From Deltaproteobacteria bacterium (GTDB taxonomy: Bacteria; Myxococcota_A; Polyangia; DRWM01; JAAZOP01), in assembly GCA_016218815.1 (NCBI GenBank), contig JACRCX010000055.1, positions 1 through 64,000 of the forward strand: a DNA stretch of 64,000 bases. The letters run 5' to 3'. The notes beneath the pieces were generated by a model. It had not been told where the DNA came from, did no database searches, and was given only the letters and a program-made list of their open reading frames with translations. This document shows, in pieces, positions 1 through 7,839 of this stretch. The translations under genes and the position numbers were made by a program. The number at the start of each line of letters is the position of its first letter. Position 1 is the stretch's first letter.

Positions 1-114
1 AAGCTCCTCGGCCACCACCAATTCGTCACTCGAATCCTCAGTCCGAATTGCCCACCCCCGCCACGCCGCAGCCGCAATCGCAATGGCCCCGATCTACGTC
101 ATCTCCGCGGAATC

Positions 115-477
115 ATGCAGCCCGACTTTCGCCGAAGAGCCGGAAAGGCGCTCGCTTCCGACCCGGTTCTCCGCCGACTGGTCGACGGGCTGGTCCACGC
201 GCTTCACCCGGAGGCGATCTACCTGTTCGGCTCGCGGGCGCGAGAGGATGGGGACGCGGATAGCGACTACGACCTGATGGTCATCGTCGCGGCGTCCGAC
301 CAGCCCGTCCACGTTCGATCGCGTTCGGTGCGCCCGTTGCTCTGGGAGGTGCCGGTGCCGGTGGACGTCCTGGTCTGGACGCGTGAGGAGTTCGAGCGCC
401 GGCTCCCGGTCGTCGCATCGCTCCCGGCCACGATCCGACGGGAAGGCAGGCTGATCTATGTTGCCCGCGCTGCTTGA
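115..477 (+). CDS. MNT-type nucleotidyltransferase (orphan antitoxin-like)
   Basis: 120-aa minimal nucleotidyltransferase. G39-S-R-A-R through S50-D51-Y-D53-L is the pol-beta metal-binding motif and D84 in VPVDVLVW is the third acidic residue, so the active site looks complete. In the MNT/HEPN toxin-antitoxin family this protein is the antitoxin and modifies or binds a HEPN RNase encoded just downstream. Here a HEPN frame does start inside this gene (20-nt overlap) but is cut after about 28 codons, so the antitoxin-like gene appears to survive without its partner. No Shine-Dalgarno is visible; the ATG is simply the first in frame. Family assignment is firm, present role is inferred. Confidence 0.85.
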   Translation: MQPDFRRRAGKALASDPVLRRLVDGLVHALHPEAIYLFGSRAREDGDADSDYDLMVIVAASDQPVHVRSRSVRPLLWEVPVPVDVLVWTREEFERRLPVVASLPATIRREGRLIYVARAA

Positions 478-541
478 CGAAGTGCGGGAGTGGCTGACGA
501 AGGCCCGCACGGATGCCTACGGCGCGCGGGTCCTGACGGCG
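458..541 (+). pseudogene. HEPN-domain protein, 5' remnant
   Basis: The ATG at 458 overlaps the end of the nucleotidyltransferase gene, the usual arrangement for MNT/HEPN pairs. The first 28 codons read like a HEPN N-terminus (ALLDEVREWLTKARTDAYG followed by ARVLTA). After about position 541 the frame stays open only because of high GC and no longer resembles HEPN: the sequence becomes the 3' end of an opposite-strand nucleotidyltransferase remnant. The R-x4-6-H catalytic motif of HEPN RNases, which lies near the C-terminus, is therefore absent. The deletion point is estimated from loss of similarity and could be off by 10-20 nt. Confidence 0.55.
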
Positions 542-837
542 TCCACGCCGCCCGCCCGGACCGTGCCTTGCGCCCGCGCTGACCGTGAAGTCGCCGCGAT
601 CGCGCGCGCTCGCCAGCGCCCGCTCCTCATCGACGGTGCAACCCGCGCCGCGGAAGACCTCGAACGCGCGCCGCGGAAGACCTCGAACGCGGCACCCAGA
701 CCGTCGACCTCCACGTGGAGATTCAGATCCACGTCGTTCGTCGCACGCGGAAATCCCCAGACGCCAAGCGCCAGGGCTCCGCCGACGGCGTACGGCAGGC
801 CGGCAGCTTCCAGCGCGTCGGCCAACCGGCGCGCCAC
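541..837 (-). pseudogene. nucleotidyltransferase (AbiEii-like) remnant, frameshifted and 3'-truncated
   Basis: Read from a GTG at 837, the N-terminus is typical of small nucleotidyltransferases with an AYAVGG-like core: LADALEAAGLPYAVGG, then RATNDVDLNLHVE with the catalytic D-x-D. After FEVFRGA the frame breaks at a 23-bp tandem duplication (644-689). Removing one copy restores GCTVDEERALASARDRGDF, the expected continuation of the family; a further small shift is needed to reach the next strand (GGVDAV). The gene stops at about 541, where it meets the HEPN remnant of the opposite strand, so the C-terminal half is lost. It follows its small partner gene (858-1109) on the same strand. Confidence 0.65.
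644..689. repeat. 23-bp perfect tandem duplication
   Basis: Two adjacent identical 23-bp copies (644-666 and 667-689), each beginning CGCGCCGCGGAAGACC. They lie inside the minus-strand nucleotidyltransferase remnant. Because 23 is not a multiple of three the duplication shifts the frame, and deleting one copy restores a family-like protein. Confidence 0.9.
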
Positions 838-857
838 CTCGGGCGCGGAGGAACTGC

Positions 858-1109
858 CTACTCCCCCCGCTTGGCCTTCATCCAGCGGCGCCACAGCGCC
901 TCGCTTTCCGGCGAACGACGCTCCTGGAAGTCGAGGATCCTCCAGCCGTCCGGTCGCCCGGCGACCTGCTCGGCGGCAAACCGGCACAGGCGCCCGAGGA
1001 TCACGGAACGCTCGGCCACGGTCGTGCCAGCGTAGCTTGCCACGTCCTCCCGCAACGAGTCCACGTCGCTTCGACGGCGAAGGCAAGGCGGCAGTCGATC
1101 GTCGCTCAC
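858..1109 (-). CDS. small hypothetical protein, partner of nucleotidyltransferase
   Basis: 83-aa protein beginning SDDRLPPCLRRRSDVDSL and ending RRWMKAKRGE. No catalytic motif is recognised. Small proteins of this kind often precede AbiEii-like nucleotidyltransferase genes, and here the broken nucleotidyltransferase begins 20 nt downstream on the same strand, so the two probably formed a two-gene toxin-antitoxin-like or DNA-associated module. The GTG at 1109 is chosen because a good promoter (TTGCCA, 17 bp, TACGAT) ends 7 nt before it, which would make the mRNA leaderless; a TTG at 1145 would lie inside the -35 box. No Shine-Dalgarno is present. Confidence 0.6.
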   Translation of the reverse strand: MSDDRLPPCLRRRSDVDSLREDVASYAGTTVAERSVILGRLCRFAAEQVAGRPDGWRILDFQERRSPESEALWRRWMKAKRGE

Positions 1110-1116
1110 GAGGCCG

Positions 1117-1145
1117 ATCGTAGCGGCGGGTGTCGCCCGTGGCAA
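1117..1145 (-). promoter_or_regulatory. sigma70-type promoter for 858-1109
   Basis: -35 TTGCCA (1145-1140), 17-bp spacer, -10 TACGAT (1122-1117). The start codon GTG at 1109 follows after 7 nt, so transcription would begin at or next to the start codon. Confidence 0.55.
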
Positions 1146-1187
1146 GGATGACGAATCGGACGAATTGGAAGCACGCCGCCAGAGCGC

Positions 1188-1215
1188 TTGACATTGTCCG
1201 CCGGCTCGGTATCCT
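1188..1215 (+). promoter_or_regulatory. orphan sigma70-type promoter
   Basis: Consensus -35 TTGACA (1188-1193), 16-bp spacer, -10 TATCCT (1210-1215). It is one of the best promoter matches in the window, yet the next convincing start codon is at 1576. It could give that gene a long 5' leader, or drive an unannotated transcript. Confidence 0.45.
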
Positions 1216-1310
1216 GAAATCGGAGTTGCGCATGATCGATCTCGATGCCGCGGGAGGGGCTGCGGTTCTGATGTCGTCGGACGCGTGCTGTCGGATCGAT
1301 CCCCAGTTCG

Positions 1311-1325
1311 CCCCCCCCCCCCCCC
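1311..1325. repeat. poly-C tract, 15 nt
   Basis: Uninterrupted run of 15 cytosines about 100 nt downstream of a consensus promoter. Such tracts are prone to slipped-strand length change and to sequencing error. Confidence 0.9.
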
Positions 1326-1575
1326 TGGAATTCGCCAAGTCGGACGGTGGGCCTGCCGCTTGGCTTGGTGGGCAAGTTCCCACCGAGGGCAACCGCGTCG
1401 AACCCGGCGCGACCGTGGCTGACGATCTGGGTCCGAGCGCGCGCCCGAGGACCTCCCGCGCCTACCGTCAGGCTGTCAACTGAACGGGTGAGGTGATCGA
1501 TCCGTGGACCAATGCCGGACGGGACGACGCTGGTCGGAGCGCGTCGCCCGTCCGGGGAGAGGGCGGGAAACTCAG

Positions 1576-2646
1576 ATGGGAAGGAAGCTGTTTCGTGATC
1601 GTGGCGTGATCGCGATCGCGGTCGTGCTGGCGCTCGGAGCTGCGGTGTCGTTGGTCATGCCGGGATGCCTGAATGATCCGGATCCGACGGCTAGCGCGTC
1701 GGCGGCGCTTACGTCGGGAACCCCCGAACAGGCGGCGGTCGATTGGGTTCAGACCTCGGTGGTGCCGGAGCGCGAAGCCGCAGTGGCCCGGGAGACGGCG
1801 GACGCGCCCTTTTTGCCCACCGGAACCCAGTGCCCGACTGTGCCCGCGGCCACCGACTACGTCGTCGGTCGGTCTGGGATCGCCTACGAAGTCATCATCT
1901 ACGGCATGATCAAGTCGTCGGTGTATCCCTACACGAGGTGGGACAGCGAGGGAGTTGGTGCGTGCAAGTTCGACTGGAGCGCGTACGGCGGGACCTGTCA
2001 CATCGGCGGAGCCGGCCCCCATTATGTCCTTTCCGGGGGGATTCCTTACGGCATCATGGGAGACCCGCCCGGCGAAGAACATGTCGACGAGATCTATCCT
2101 GCTTCGTATTGCAGTGAACTGAAGATCAACTGCGATACGGTGGGCGACGTACGCTACGCCGTCATCATGACGGGAGTTCCGGCCGACGCACAGTGGGAAA
2201 TCTGTGGCGACGACTGCTCGATTACGAACGGCTACGCCGACCGGATCGTCGGGTGGTCGAACCGGGACCGCATTTTCGCGGGCGACGGCCAGGACTTCGT
2301 CTATGGGCAGGGCGGATCGGATTGCATCTTCGGCGACAACGGCAACGACTCCCTGGAAGGCGGTGGCTGCGTGGACGCGGACGACGAGTACCTGTGGGGC
2401 GGCTACGGCAACGACTCCTTCACGAACAACACGGGAACCTGCGCTCGGTACATCCTGGGTTCGTACGGCATCGACAACCCCGTGAAAGGTGGTCCGGGAA
2501 ACGACACGATCTACGGAGGTAACGACAACGACACTCTCTACGGTCTTGAGGGAACCGACTACTGCAACGGCGAGGGACACACCACGCAGGACTGGTGCGA
2601 ACCGAGTCCGAGCTGTAACACTCGGGTCAATTGCGAGGTGCCGTAG
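1576..2646 (+). CDS. secreted protein with RTX-like calcium-binding repeats
   Basis: 356 aa. A positively charged start (MGRKLFRDRG) and hydrophobic segment (VIAIAVVLALGAAVSLVM) followed by a cysteine form a signal peptide, perhaps lipoprotein-type although the box before Cys (MPGC) is poor. The middle third is Cys-containing and unrecognised. From about residue 223 to 335 the sequence has RTX/hemolysin-type nonapeptides such as GGSDCIFGDNGNDSLEGG and GGPGNDTIYGGNDNDTLYG, which in known proteins bind Ca2+ and fold as a parallel beta roll outside the cell. The ATG at 1576 is preferred over an upstream ATG at 1504 because the signal peptide begins there. No type I secretion partner is nearby. 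Confidence 0.8.
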   Translation: MGRKLFRDRGVIAIAVVLALGAAVSLVMPGCLNDPDPTASASAALTSGTPEQAAVDWVQTSVVPEREAAVARETADAPFLPTGTQCPTVPAATDYVVGRSGIAYEVIIYGMIKSSVYPYTRWDSEGVGACKFDWSAYGGTCHIGGAGPHYVLSGGIPYGIMGDPPGEEHVDEIYPASYCSELKINCDTVGDVRYAVIMTGVPADAQWEICGDDCSITNGYADRIVGWSNRDRIFAGDGQDFVYGQGGSDCIFGDNGNDSLEGGGCVDADDEYLWGGYGNDSFTNNTGTCARYILGSYGIDNPVKGGPGNDTIYGGNDNDTLYGLEGTDYCNGEGHTTQDWCEPSPSCNTRVNCEVP

Positions 2647-2706
2647 CTCCCGGATCCGGAACGGCAGGCCAGCGACAGCGGCAACGAACTACCGGGAGGG
2701 TGAACC

Positions 2707-4293
2707 ATGCGAAAAGCCCGAACTGACGAGACGGCCGACGGGACCACGGACGCGACGGCCGGGTTTCTCATCAGGACTGCGGCCCTCTTGTTGCTAACCG
2801 CCGGCCCGCCGGCCTGCGGTGGTGGGAGTGCCCCCGCGACCGACGACGGGGATGGTAGCCAGGATTACAACGTCGCCGATGGCAGCGACGCGTCCATCGC
2901 GGATGATGCCGATGCCGTGACCAGCGACAGCGAATCGGACTCCGAATCGGCCGACACCGACGCTGGCCTGCTCCCTCCCGCCGACATCCACTGCGGCGAC
3001 GGCATGGTGGCGTTCGGGGAGGAGTGCGACGACGGCAACCGGTTGAACGGCGACGGGTGCGATTGGCAGTGCCGGTGGGGCGACGGCGAAGATCCTCCCG
3101 ACGTTCCGCCGGATCCCGACGTCGGGCACGCCGAACAATCCCTGCCAGCTTCGCCGCTAGATCTAGGCGTGGCGCATGACAGGTATGCATCGCGCAGTGC
3201 ACCCAACCGCATTCCGCTCACGTCCGACGGCAGCTCCTACGCCACGGTCTGGGCGCATCCGGCCTCGTCGGACACCGATGCGCCGATGGAGGGGACGTTC
3301 ATCCGATTCGACACCAGCGGCCGGCGGCTGGATGCCCCTTGGACCTACCGCCTCGCCTCGAGCTACTACCGAGGCGTCATGCCCATCCCGCGAGTCGACC
3401 TCGCGTGGACCGGCCTCCACTACGGCTTGCTCTGGTGGGGACGGGATACTTGGCTCCCATCGGAGGGTCCAGGCATGTCGTTCATGCTCCTGGACGGCGA
3501 TGGCAAGCCGCTCGGGGCGCCTCTGACCCTGTCGACGAACGGCGGGATCGTCCAGCGGCTTGGGCTAGCATGGGACGGCACCGATTTCGGGTGCCTGGCC
3601 GAATCCCTCGCGCCGGACGACGGAGGGGACGACATGGGATTCCTCCGCGTCGCCGGGGACGGGGAGCTGCTTGACACGACTAGGTCGCTGCTGTGGGAAG
3701 GGGTCGGGACGGGATCTAACGCACTCGCGGCGTCCGGCGAGCTCTACGTCGCGGCTTGGACCGCGTACGAAGTCGATGGCCGCGAGGCGCGGTACGGGGT
3801 GCGGTACGGCTTGGCAACCGCGGACGGAAGACCCTTGGGCAGCACGGTCCTCGGGCCGCCGGCGAACGGGTCGCTTGCCCCTCCCGACGTCGCCTGGTCA
3901 GGAGAGGAGTTCGGCATCGTATGGGTCGGTCCGGGACCTGACGCCGAGAGCGGACGGATCTACCTCGCACGGTTGTCCGCGACCGGAACCCTGCTCGCAC
4001 CTCCCACGCCAGTGTTCGCGACCACGGTGGATGCCGATCCGGTCGTCACGTTCGGGCACGGCACGTACGCGATCGGCTGGTTCGGCATCGGTGGCGCTCA
4101 ATTGGTTCGAGTCGACCGGAACGGCACCTTCGTCGAGCACGTCGTCGGTCCACTCGGCGCAACCATCGCTGCACCCGCGACAGGGATGGCTGCCGACGAC
4201 GCTGGATTCGGCATGATCTTCAGCGAATACGATCCGTCGCCCGGTACGTCCTTCGGTGCCCCGTTCTTCACCTGGTTCCACGTGACGCCGTAG
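2707..4293 (+). CDS. Cys-rich-repeat lipoprotein with propeller-like C-terminus
   Basis: 528 aa with a strong ribosome binding site (GGGAGGG ending 6 nt before ATG). A hydrophobic segment at about 21-35 ends in GPPAC, so it is a likely though imperfect lipoprotein. An acidic Ser/Asp-rich linker (about 45-85) leads to one myxobacterial Cys-rich repeat, CGDGMVAFGEECDDGN followed by GDGCDWQC (about 96-122). The remaining 370 residues carry repeated W/G-rich strands of the type (L)AWDGTDFG, LAWTGLHYG, VAWSGEEFGIVW, resembling a beta-propeller. Role probably outer-surface display; substrate unknown. It follows the RTX gene by 60 nt and may be cotranscribed. Confidence 0.8.
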   Translation: MRKARTDETADGTTDATAGFLIRTAALLLLTAGPPACGGGSAPATDDGDGSQDYNVADGSDASIADDADAVTSDSESDSESADTDAGLLPPADIHCGDGMVAFGEECDDGNRLNGDGCDWQCRWGDGEDPPDVPPDPDVGHAEQSLPASPLDLGVAHDRYASRSAPNRIPLTSDGSSYATVWAHPASSDTDAPMEGTFIRFDTSGRRLDAPWTYRLASSYYRGVMPIPRVDLAWTGLHYGLLWWGRDTWLPSEGPGMSFMLLDGDGKPLGAPLTLSTNGGIVQRLGLAWDGTDFGCLAESLAPDDGGDDMGFLRVAGDGELLDTTRSLLWEGVGTGSNALAASGELYVAAWTAYEVDGREARYGVRYGLATADGRPLGSTVLGPPANGSLAPPDVAWSGEEFGIVWVGPGPDAESGRIYLARLSATGTLLAPPTPVFATTVDADPVVTFGHGTYAIGWFGIGGAQLVRVDRNGTFVEHVVGPLGATIAAPATGMAADDAGFGMIFSEYDPSPGTSFGAPFFTWFHVTP

Positions 4294-4312
4294 CCGAAGC
4301 GCCCTGACCCGT

Positions 4313-4413
4313 CCCCCCCCCTTTGCGCCCTTTGCGTATCTTTGCGTGCTTTGCGCGAACTTCCCTTCCCGCCCTTCCCCCCCTTTGCGCCCTTTGCCTC
4401 TTTGCGCCCTTGC
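4313..4413. repeat. CTTTGCG heptamer repeat block, copy 1
   Basis: Intergenic block between convergent genes. Four CTTTGCG units lie at 9/10/9-nt spacing starting at 4320 and end with CGCGAAC (4353-4359), followed by C/T-rich sequence and a second set of CTTTGCG units up to 4413. The first set recurs almost identically at 12565-12606. Confidence 0.8.
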
Positions 4414-4414
4414 C

Positions 4415-5419
4415 TCAAATCCGGATCGGAATCCGCGGGTCCTTCACGCGCTGCACGAACTCCAACGCGAACGTCCGCCGCGCGTGCAGCGTCTCGGAAC
4501 GCCCGTCGTCCTCCACATCGAGCCGGAGGTCCGCAACCTTCGTGTTGTAGCACCACAGGTGTTCGCCGTCGGGATCCGTGTACTCCACGCCGATGAAATC
4601 TCCGATCCTCGCCGATGCTTCGCCGCTGAGCCGGATCCCCTCGCCCTCACCCCGGAACCGGAACACCGGCAGATCAGCCTCCGTCTTCTGCATCACCGCC
4701 TGCCACAACGAGTTCAGCCGGCACCACCGCCCGCCCCGCCGCAGGAACAACAGCACCAGATCCGGCGTGACCAGCGGCCCGATGCGGATGCGCGCCGAGA
4801 GGCACTCGAACGACGCGTCGACGCCCTCGAACGCGTTGCCGTGCCCCCACACCCAGCGGTCCGCGTGCTTCGTCCCCCAGATGTGCGTCTGCTGCCCCGG
4901 CTCCCCCCGGCACTCGACCACGCGGTCGTTCCAGCGGATCGTCCCGCGGAACGACACGTCCTGGTTCGGCACCAGGACCTTCGTCTTGGGCAGCGCCAGG
5001 CGGTACATCGCCTCGTGCGGGAAATGCCTGAAAGTCTCCGCCGGCGGATCCCACGCGAGGTTCCACTCGAGCTTCCCCGCACGGCCCTCGAGCGACCCGG
5101 TCGCCGCATCGTGCCGGAGCTGCGCGTTGCCCACGCCGAAGCCGAACGGCGCGCGCTCGATCCGTGCCTCCGCGATCGGCACCGTGCGCTTGAGCGCCAG
5201 GTTCCGTCCGGACTCGCGCGGATCGAAGGCGATCGCCCACAGCTCGGCCACCGGGCTCCCGTGTCCCTTCTCCGGCGAGAGCAGCGTGTAGCGGATCCAG
5301 AACGCCTCGCCCGTCTCGCGCACGTTGAGCTTGAGGTAGTAGACCTCGTACCAGCCCCGCCGGCTCCCGTCCCAGACCGTCACGTTGTCGCGCTCGGTCG
5401 CCCGGTTGGTCGTGCTCAT
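4415..5419 (-). CDS. lipocalin-like CrtC/AttH-type protein
   Basis: 334 aa, no signal peptide. The sequence opens with WDGSRRGWYEVYYLKLN and continues with long beta-rich segments (AFWIRYTLLSP, VAELWAIAFD, KLEWNLAWDPP, HIWGTKHADRWVWGH), a pattern like the duplicated lipocalin-type fold of carotenoid 1,2-hydratase/AttH/tocopherol-cyclase proteins. This assignment is by overall pattern, not by a single diagnostic motif. The ATG overlaps the stop of the upstream glycosyltransferase gene (ATGA) and has GGAGGGACCGCC before it, so translation is coupled. The pair may modify or transfer a lipid or pigment, but the substrate cannot be read from the sequence. Confidence 0.6.
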   Translation of the reverse strand: MSTTNRATERDNVTVWDGSRRGWYEVYYLKLNVRETGEAFWIRYTLLSPEKGHGSPVAELWAIAFDPRESGRNLALKRTVPIAEARIERAPFGFGVGNAQLRHDAATGSLEGRAGKLEWNLAWDPPAETFRHFPHEAMYRLALPKTKVLVPNQDVSFRGTIRWNDRVVECRGEPGQQTHIWGTKHADRWVWGHGNAFEGVDASFECLSARIRIGPLVTPDLVLLFLRRGGRWCRLNSLWQAVMQKTEADLPVFRFRGEGEGIRLSGEASARIGDFIGVEYTDPDGEHLWCYNTKVADLRLDVEDDGRSETLHARRTFALEFVQRVKDPRIPIRI

Positions 5420-6606
5420 GGCGGTCCCTCCAATCGCACCGGCGCCGGGCGCGGCAGGCCGGGCTCGTCGCCCAGCAGCCCGGCGTAGATCGCGCGCAGC
5501 CTGCGGCGGAAATCGGCGGCGGAATGGCGCGCCTCGACCTGCCGGCGCGCCCGCTCCGCGACCTGGATCGCCTTCGCCGGATGGAACAGCACCGAGCGCA
5601 CCAGCCCCGCCATCGCCGCCCAGTCCTTCGCCGGGAACGGGAAGACGTGCTCGGCCAGGCCGGCTGGGATCGGACAGCCCGCGGAATCGGCGACCACCAG
5701 CGGCCGGCGGCACGCCGCCGCCTGCAGGATCCCCCAGCGACGGCCGGACGTCGCGACCCCGGCGCCCTCGGGCGCCCCCGGATGCGCCGCGACCACGACG
5801 TCCGCCGCGTTCAACGCCGCCCGCGCCGCCAGACGCAGCGGGACCGCGTGATCTGCCGCGCCGGAGAACCACGGCCCCAACGCCACGGCGGGGGAGGGCG
5901 GCGGCTCGACGTGCAACGCCGCCGTCGCCAGCTCCAGCCGCCACACCACCGCGCCGGGAATCGATCGCAGCGCCTCGTCCAGCGCCCCCAGCGAGACCTC
6001 GTCCAGACCCGGGTCCAGCACCAGCACCACCGGCGCGACCCCCGGCACGAGCTGCTCCCAGTGGTACAGGTCGAGATCGACCGGCTCGGCCAGCACGACG
6101 TGCGGCGGCAGCCGCCGCCGATAACGCAGCGCGCTCGCATCCGACGCCTCGTGCAGCAGGATCGCCGACGCCCGCCCCACCAGCACCGCCTCGTCCGCCG
6201 CCAGCTTCGCCAGCCATTCCTTCCCCGGCGCCCCCAGCCGCGCCAGCAGCGTCGGGATCGGCTGCGGCTGGTACACCAGCGGCACGTCGCCCGGCAGCCG
6301 GTCCGCCAACAGACGCCCCTCGACCGGCGAGAAGACGTGGACCGCGTCCCACGCCGCCGACTCGACCTGCCGCTCCAGCCCCCGGCGGAACGCCGCCGCC
6401 GCCGCCTCGACCCCCTCCCCCTGCGGGAAGGTCACGCGGTGGAGCCGCCCCCCGTGGAACGCCTCCAGGTGCGCCGTCGCGTCCACCATCGGCGTGAACA
6501 GCTCGACCTCGCACCACGCCTCGAGCGCCTTGGCCGCCTCCGTCGCCGCCTCGGACTCGAATCCGAGCGACGGGACCTCGGCGAACGTCGCGATCAGTAC
6601 CCTCAT
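5416..6606 (-). CDS. GT-B-type glycosyltransferase
   Basis: 396 aa. The N-terminus MRVLIATFAEVPS and the alternating beta/alpha pattern fit a GT-B fold; HVFSPVEGRLLADRLPGDVP and the C-terminal block GRRWGILQAAACRRPLVVAD followed by AGLAEHVFPF match the nucleotide-sugar site of GT4-like enzymes (the G-x-x-x-L/E-A-x-A-C-x-R-P-V-V element). The usual second catalytic Glu (E-x7-E) is not obvious: the position after GRRW is I-L-Q, so activity is uncertain. First gene of a two-gene operon overlapping the lipocalin-like gene by 4 nt. GGAGATCG lies directly before the ATG, and a promoter with a strong -10 is at 6709-6737. Confidence 0.7.
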   Translation of the reverse strand: MRVLIATFAEVPSLGFESEAATEAAKALEAWCEVELFTPMVDATAHLEAFHGGRLHRVTFPQGEGVEAAAAAFRRGLERQVESAAWDAVHVFSPVEGRLLADRLPGDVPLVYQPQPIPTLLARLGAPGKEWLAKLAADEAVLVGRASAILLHEASDASALRYRRRLPPHVVLAEPVDLDLYHWEQLVPGVAPVVLVLDPGLDEVSLGALDEALRSIPGAVVWRLELATAALHVEPPPSPAVALGPWFSGAADHAVPLRLAARAALNAADVVVAAHPGAPEGAGVATSGRRWGILQAAACRRPLVVADSAGCPIPAGLAEHVFPFPAKDWAAMAGLVRSVLFHPAKAIQVAERARRQVEARHSAADFRRRLRAIYAGLLGDEPGLPRPAPVRLEGPP

Positions 6607-6708
6607 CGATCTCCGATTCCCCTCCAGGCAGTTGCGTCGCCCCGTTGCGCCGTGCTAAGGGAGCCACGTCGCGGCTTCGCCGTCCCACGCACGCGGCGTC
6701 ACGGGCGG

Positions 6709-6737
6709 ATTGTAGCCCAGTCCCCCGACAGCGGGAA
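6709..6737 (-). promoter_or_regulatory. sigma70-type promoter for glycosyltransferase operon
   Basis: -35 TTCCCG (6737-6732), 17-bp spacer, -10 TACAAT (6714-6709), about 100 nt before the start codon at 6606. Confidence 0.5.
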
Positions 6738-6863
6738 GCGTCGCGGCGGCCGACGGCGAGCGCGGGAGGACCGTGCGACGGGACGGGCCGATGCAGGAAG
6801 GTGCGGGAAGGTCGCAAGAATCCCGCCCGGACGTCAGCGCCGCCACGGCGGAGAGGTGGAATC

Positions 6864-7115
6864 GTGAAACAGCTGTCCAGGTACCTGCTCGATCGGATCA
6901 TCGTCGACTTCGAGACCATCGACATCGAGGAAGTGCGGGGGCTGCTCCGCGACGAGGACTCCCAGGAGTCGCGCGCCCTGCTGTCGAAGCTCATCGAGGA
7001 CCACGGGCTGGACGATCTGGCGATCACCGTCGCCGATTGTCTCAAGGCCCGCATCCGCTTGGGCATCGACGAGGCGTGCATCGAAGAGCAGCTCGTGATG
7101 TACTCGGAGTCCTGA
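6864..7115 (+). CDS. small acidic hypothetical protein
   Basis: 83 aa, starting at GTG with GGAGAGG 7 nt upstream. The protein (VKQLSRYLLDRIIVDFETID at the start) is predicted largely alpha-helical and acidic, without signal peptide, cysteines or recognisable family. It is the first gene of an apparent operon: the next gene, a lipoprotein, starts inside it (40-nt overlap) and two thiol-disulfide proteins follow. Its function is unknown; the tight overlap suggests it is needed together with the lipoprotein. Confidence 0.65.
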   Translation: MKQLSRYLLDRIIVDFETIDIEEVRGLLRDEDSQESRALLSKLIEDHGLDDLAITVADCLKARIRLGIDEACIEEQLVMYSES

Positions 7116-7816
7116 TCGCCCTCGCCCTGGCCGGCTGCGAGGCTCCCCCGCGCCCGGGCGCCGATCTCGCCGTTCTGTCCACCACGCCCGACGAGGGCGC
7201 CGAGAACGTCCCCATCTCCGTCGTCCCGCGCGTCGTCCTCGACCGGCCCCTCGACCCGACCACCGTCGACGCCGACGCCTTCCGCCTCTACAGCGGTGAC
7301 CTCGTCCCCGGCGGCGCCGTCGCCTACAGCGTCGTCGACCGCTCCCTCACCTTCACCCCCGGCGTCACCCTCCGCACCCGCCTGGCCTACGCCGCCCGCC
7401 TCGCCGACGGCGTGCGCGGTATTGACGGCAGCGCCCCCGTGAGCCCCGTGGAGCTCGTGTTCGTCACCGGCTCCGACGACCGCGGACGACCCGCGCCCCC
7501 GCCCGACCCGACCTTCGACGGCGAGATCCTCCCGCTCGTCACGGCCCGCTGCTCCTCGTGTCATGCACCCCCCGCTCCGGCGGGAGGTCTCTCGCTGGCC
7601 TCCGCCGACGACATCCTCCGCGCCGCCGCCACGACCTCGTCCGAGTGGCTCGGTTGGGCCGTCGTCGCCGCCGGCTCGCCCGCGCGCTCCTACTTGTTGT
7701 ACAAGGTCACCGGCTCGCCCGGCCTCGTCGGCCGGCAAATGCCGCCCGGCGAGCCCCTGGCGCTCGACGACGCAAGAAAACTCGAGCGCTGGATCGCAAT
7801 GGGCGCAGGACGGTAA
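7076..7816 (+). CDS. lipoprotein with Ig-like domain and one CxxCH motif
   Basis: 246 aa. The GTG at 7076 gives a textbook lipoprotein signal, MHRRAARDVLGVLIALALAGC, although it lies inside the preceding gene. Residues 30-130 (TTPDEGAENVPISVVPRVVL ... TFTPGVTLRTRLAYAARLADGV) match bacterial Ig-like domains with a Pro-rich first strand. From about 145 the sequence resembles the small c-type-cytochrome-like domains of planctomycete/myxobacterial lipoproteins: FDGEILPLVTARC followed by C159-S-S-C162-H163, and a later RQMPPGEPL with a methionine suited to be the distal heme ligand. A covalently bound heme is inferred. Its operon contains DsbA- and TlpA-like proteins. Confidence 0.75.
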   Translation: MHRRAARDVLGVLIALALAGCEAPPRPGADLAVLSTTPDEGAENVPISVVPRVVLDRPLDPTTVDADAFRLYSGDLVPGGAVAYSVVDRSLTFTPGVTLRTRLAYAARLADGVRGIDGSAPVSPVELVFVTGSDDRGRPAPPPDPTFDGEILPLVTARCSSCHAPPAPAGGLSLASADDILRAAATTSSEWLGWAVVAAGSPARSYLLYKVTGSPGLVGRQMPPGEPLALDDARKLERWIAMGAGR

Positions 7817-7839
7817 GGTGGGGCAGGAATGAGGCGACC

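Larger units (their letters stand above)
1146..1575. other. 430-bp gap with no supported gene
   Basis: No convincing coding sequence. A frame from 1130 to 1483 stays open on the plus strand but shows no recognisable family, no signal peptide and crosses a run of 15 cytosines. The gap holds an orphan promoter-like sequence (1188-1215) and the C-tract (1311-1325). Confidence 0.5.

Noticed and set aside
1130..1483. A 117-codon frame through the C-tract
   Set aside because: No family, no signal peptide, no ribosome binding site; the poly-C run makes frame integrity doubtful.
4415..7738. An 1107-codon minus-strand frame
   Set aside because: Only the last 334 codons have a sensible protein and a ribosome binding site; upstream is a shadow of the glycosyltransferase and lipoprotein genes.
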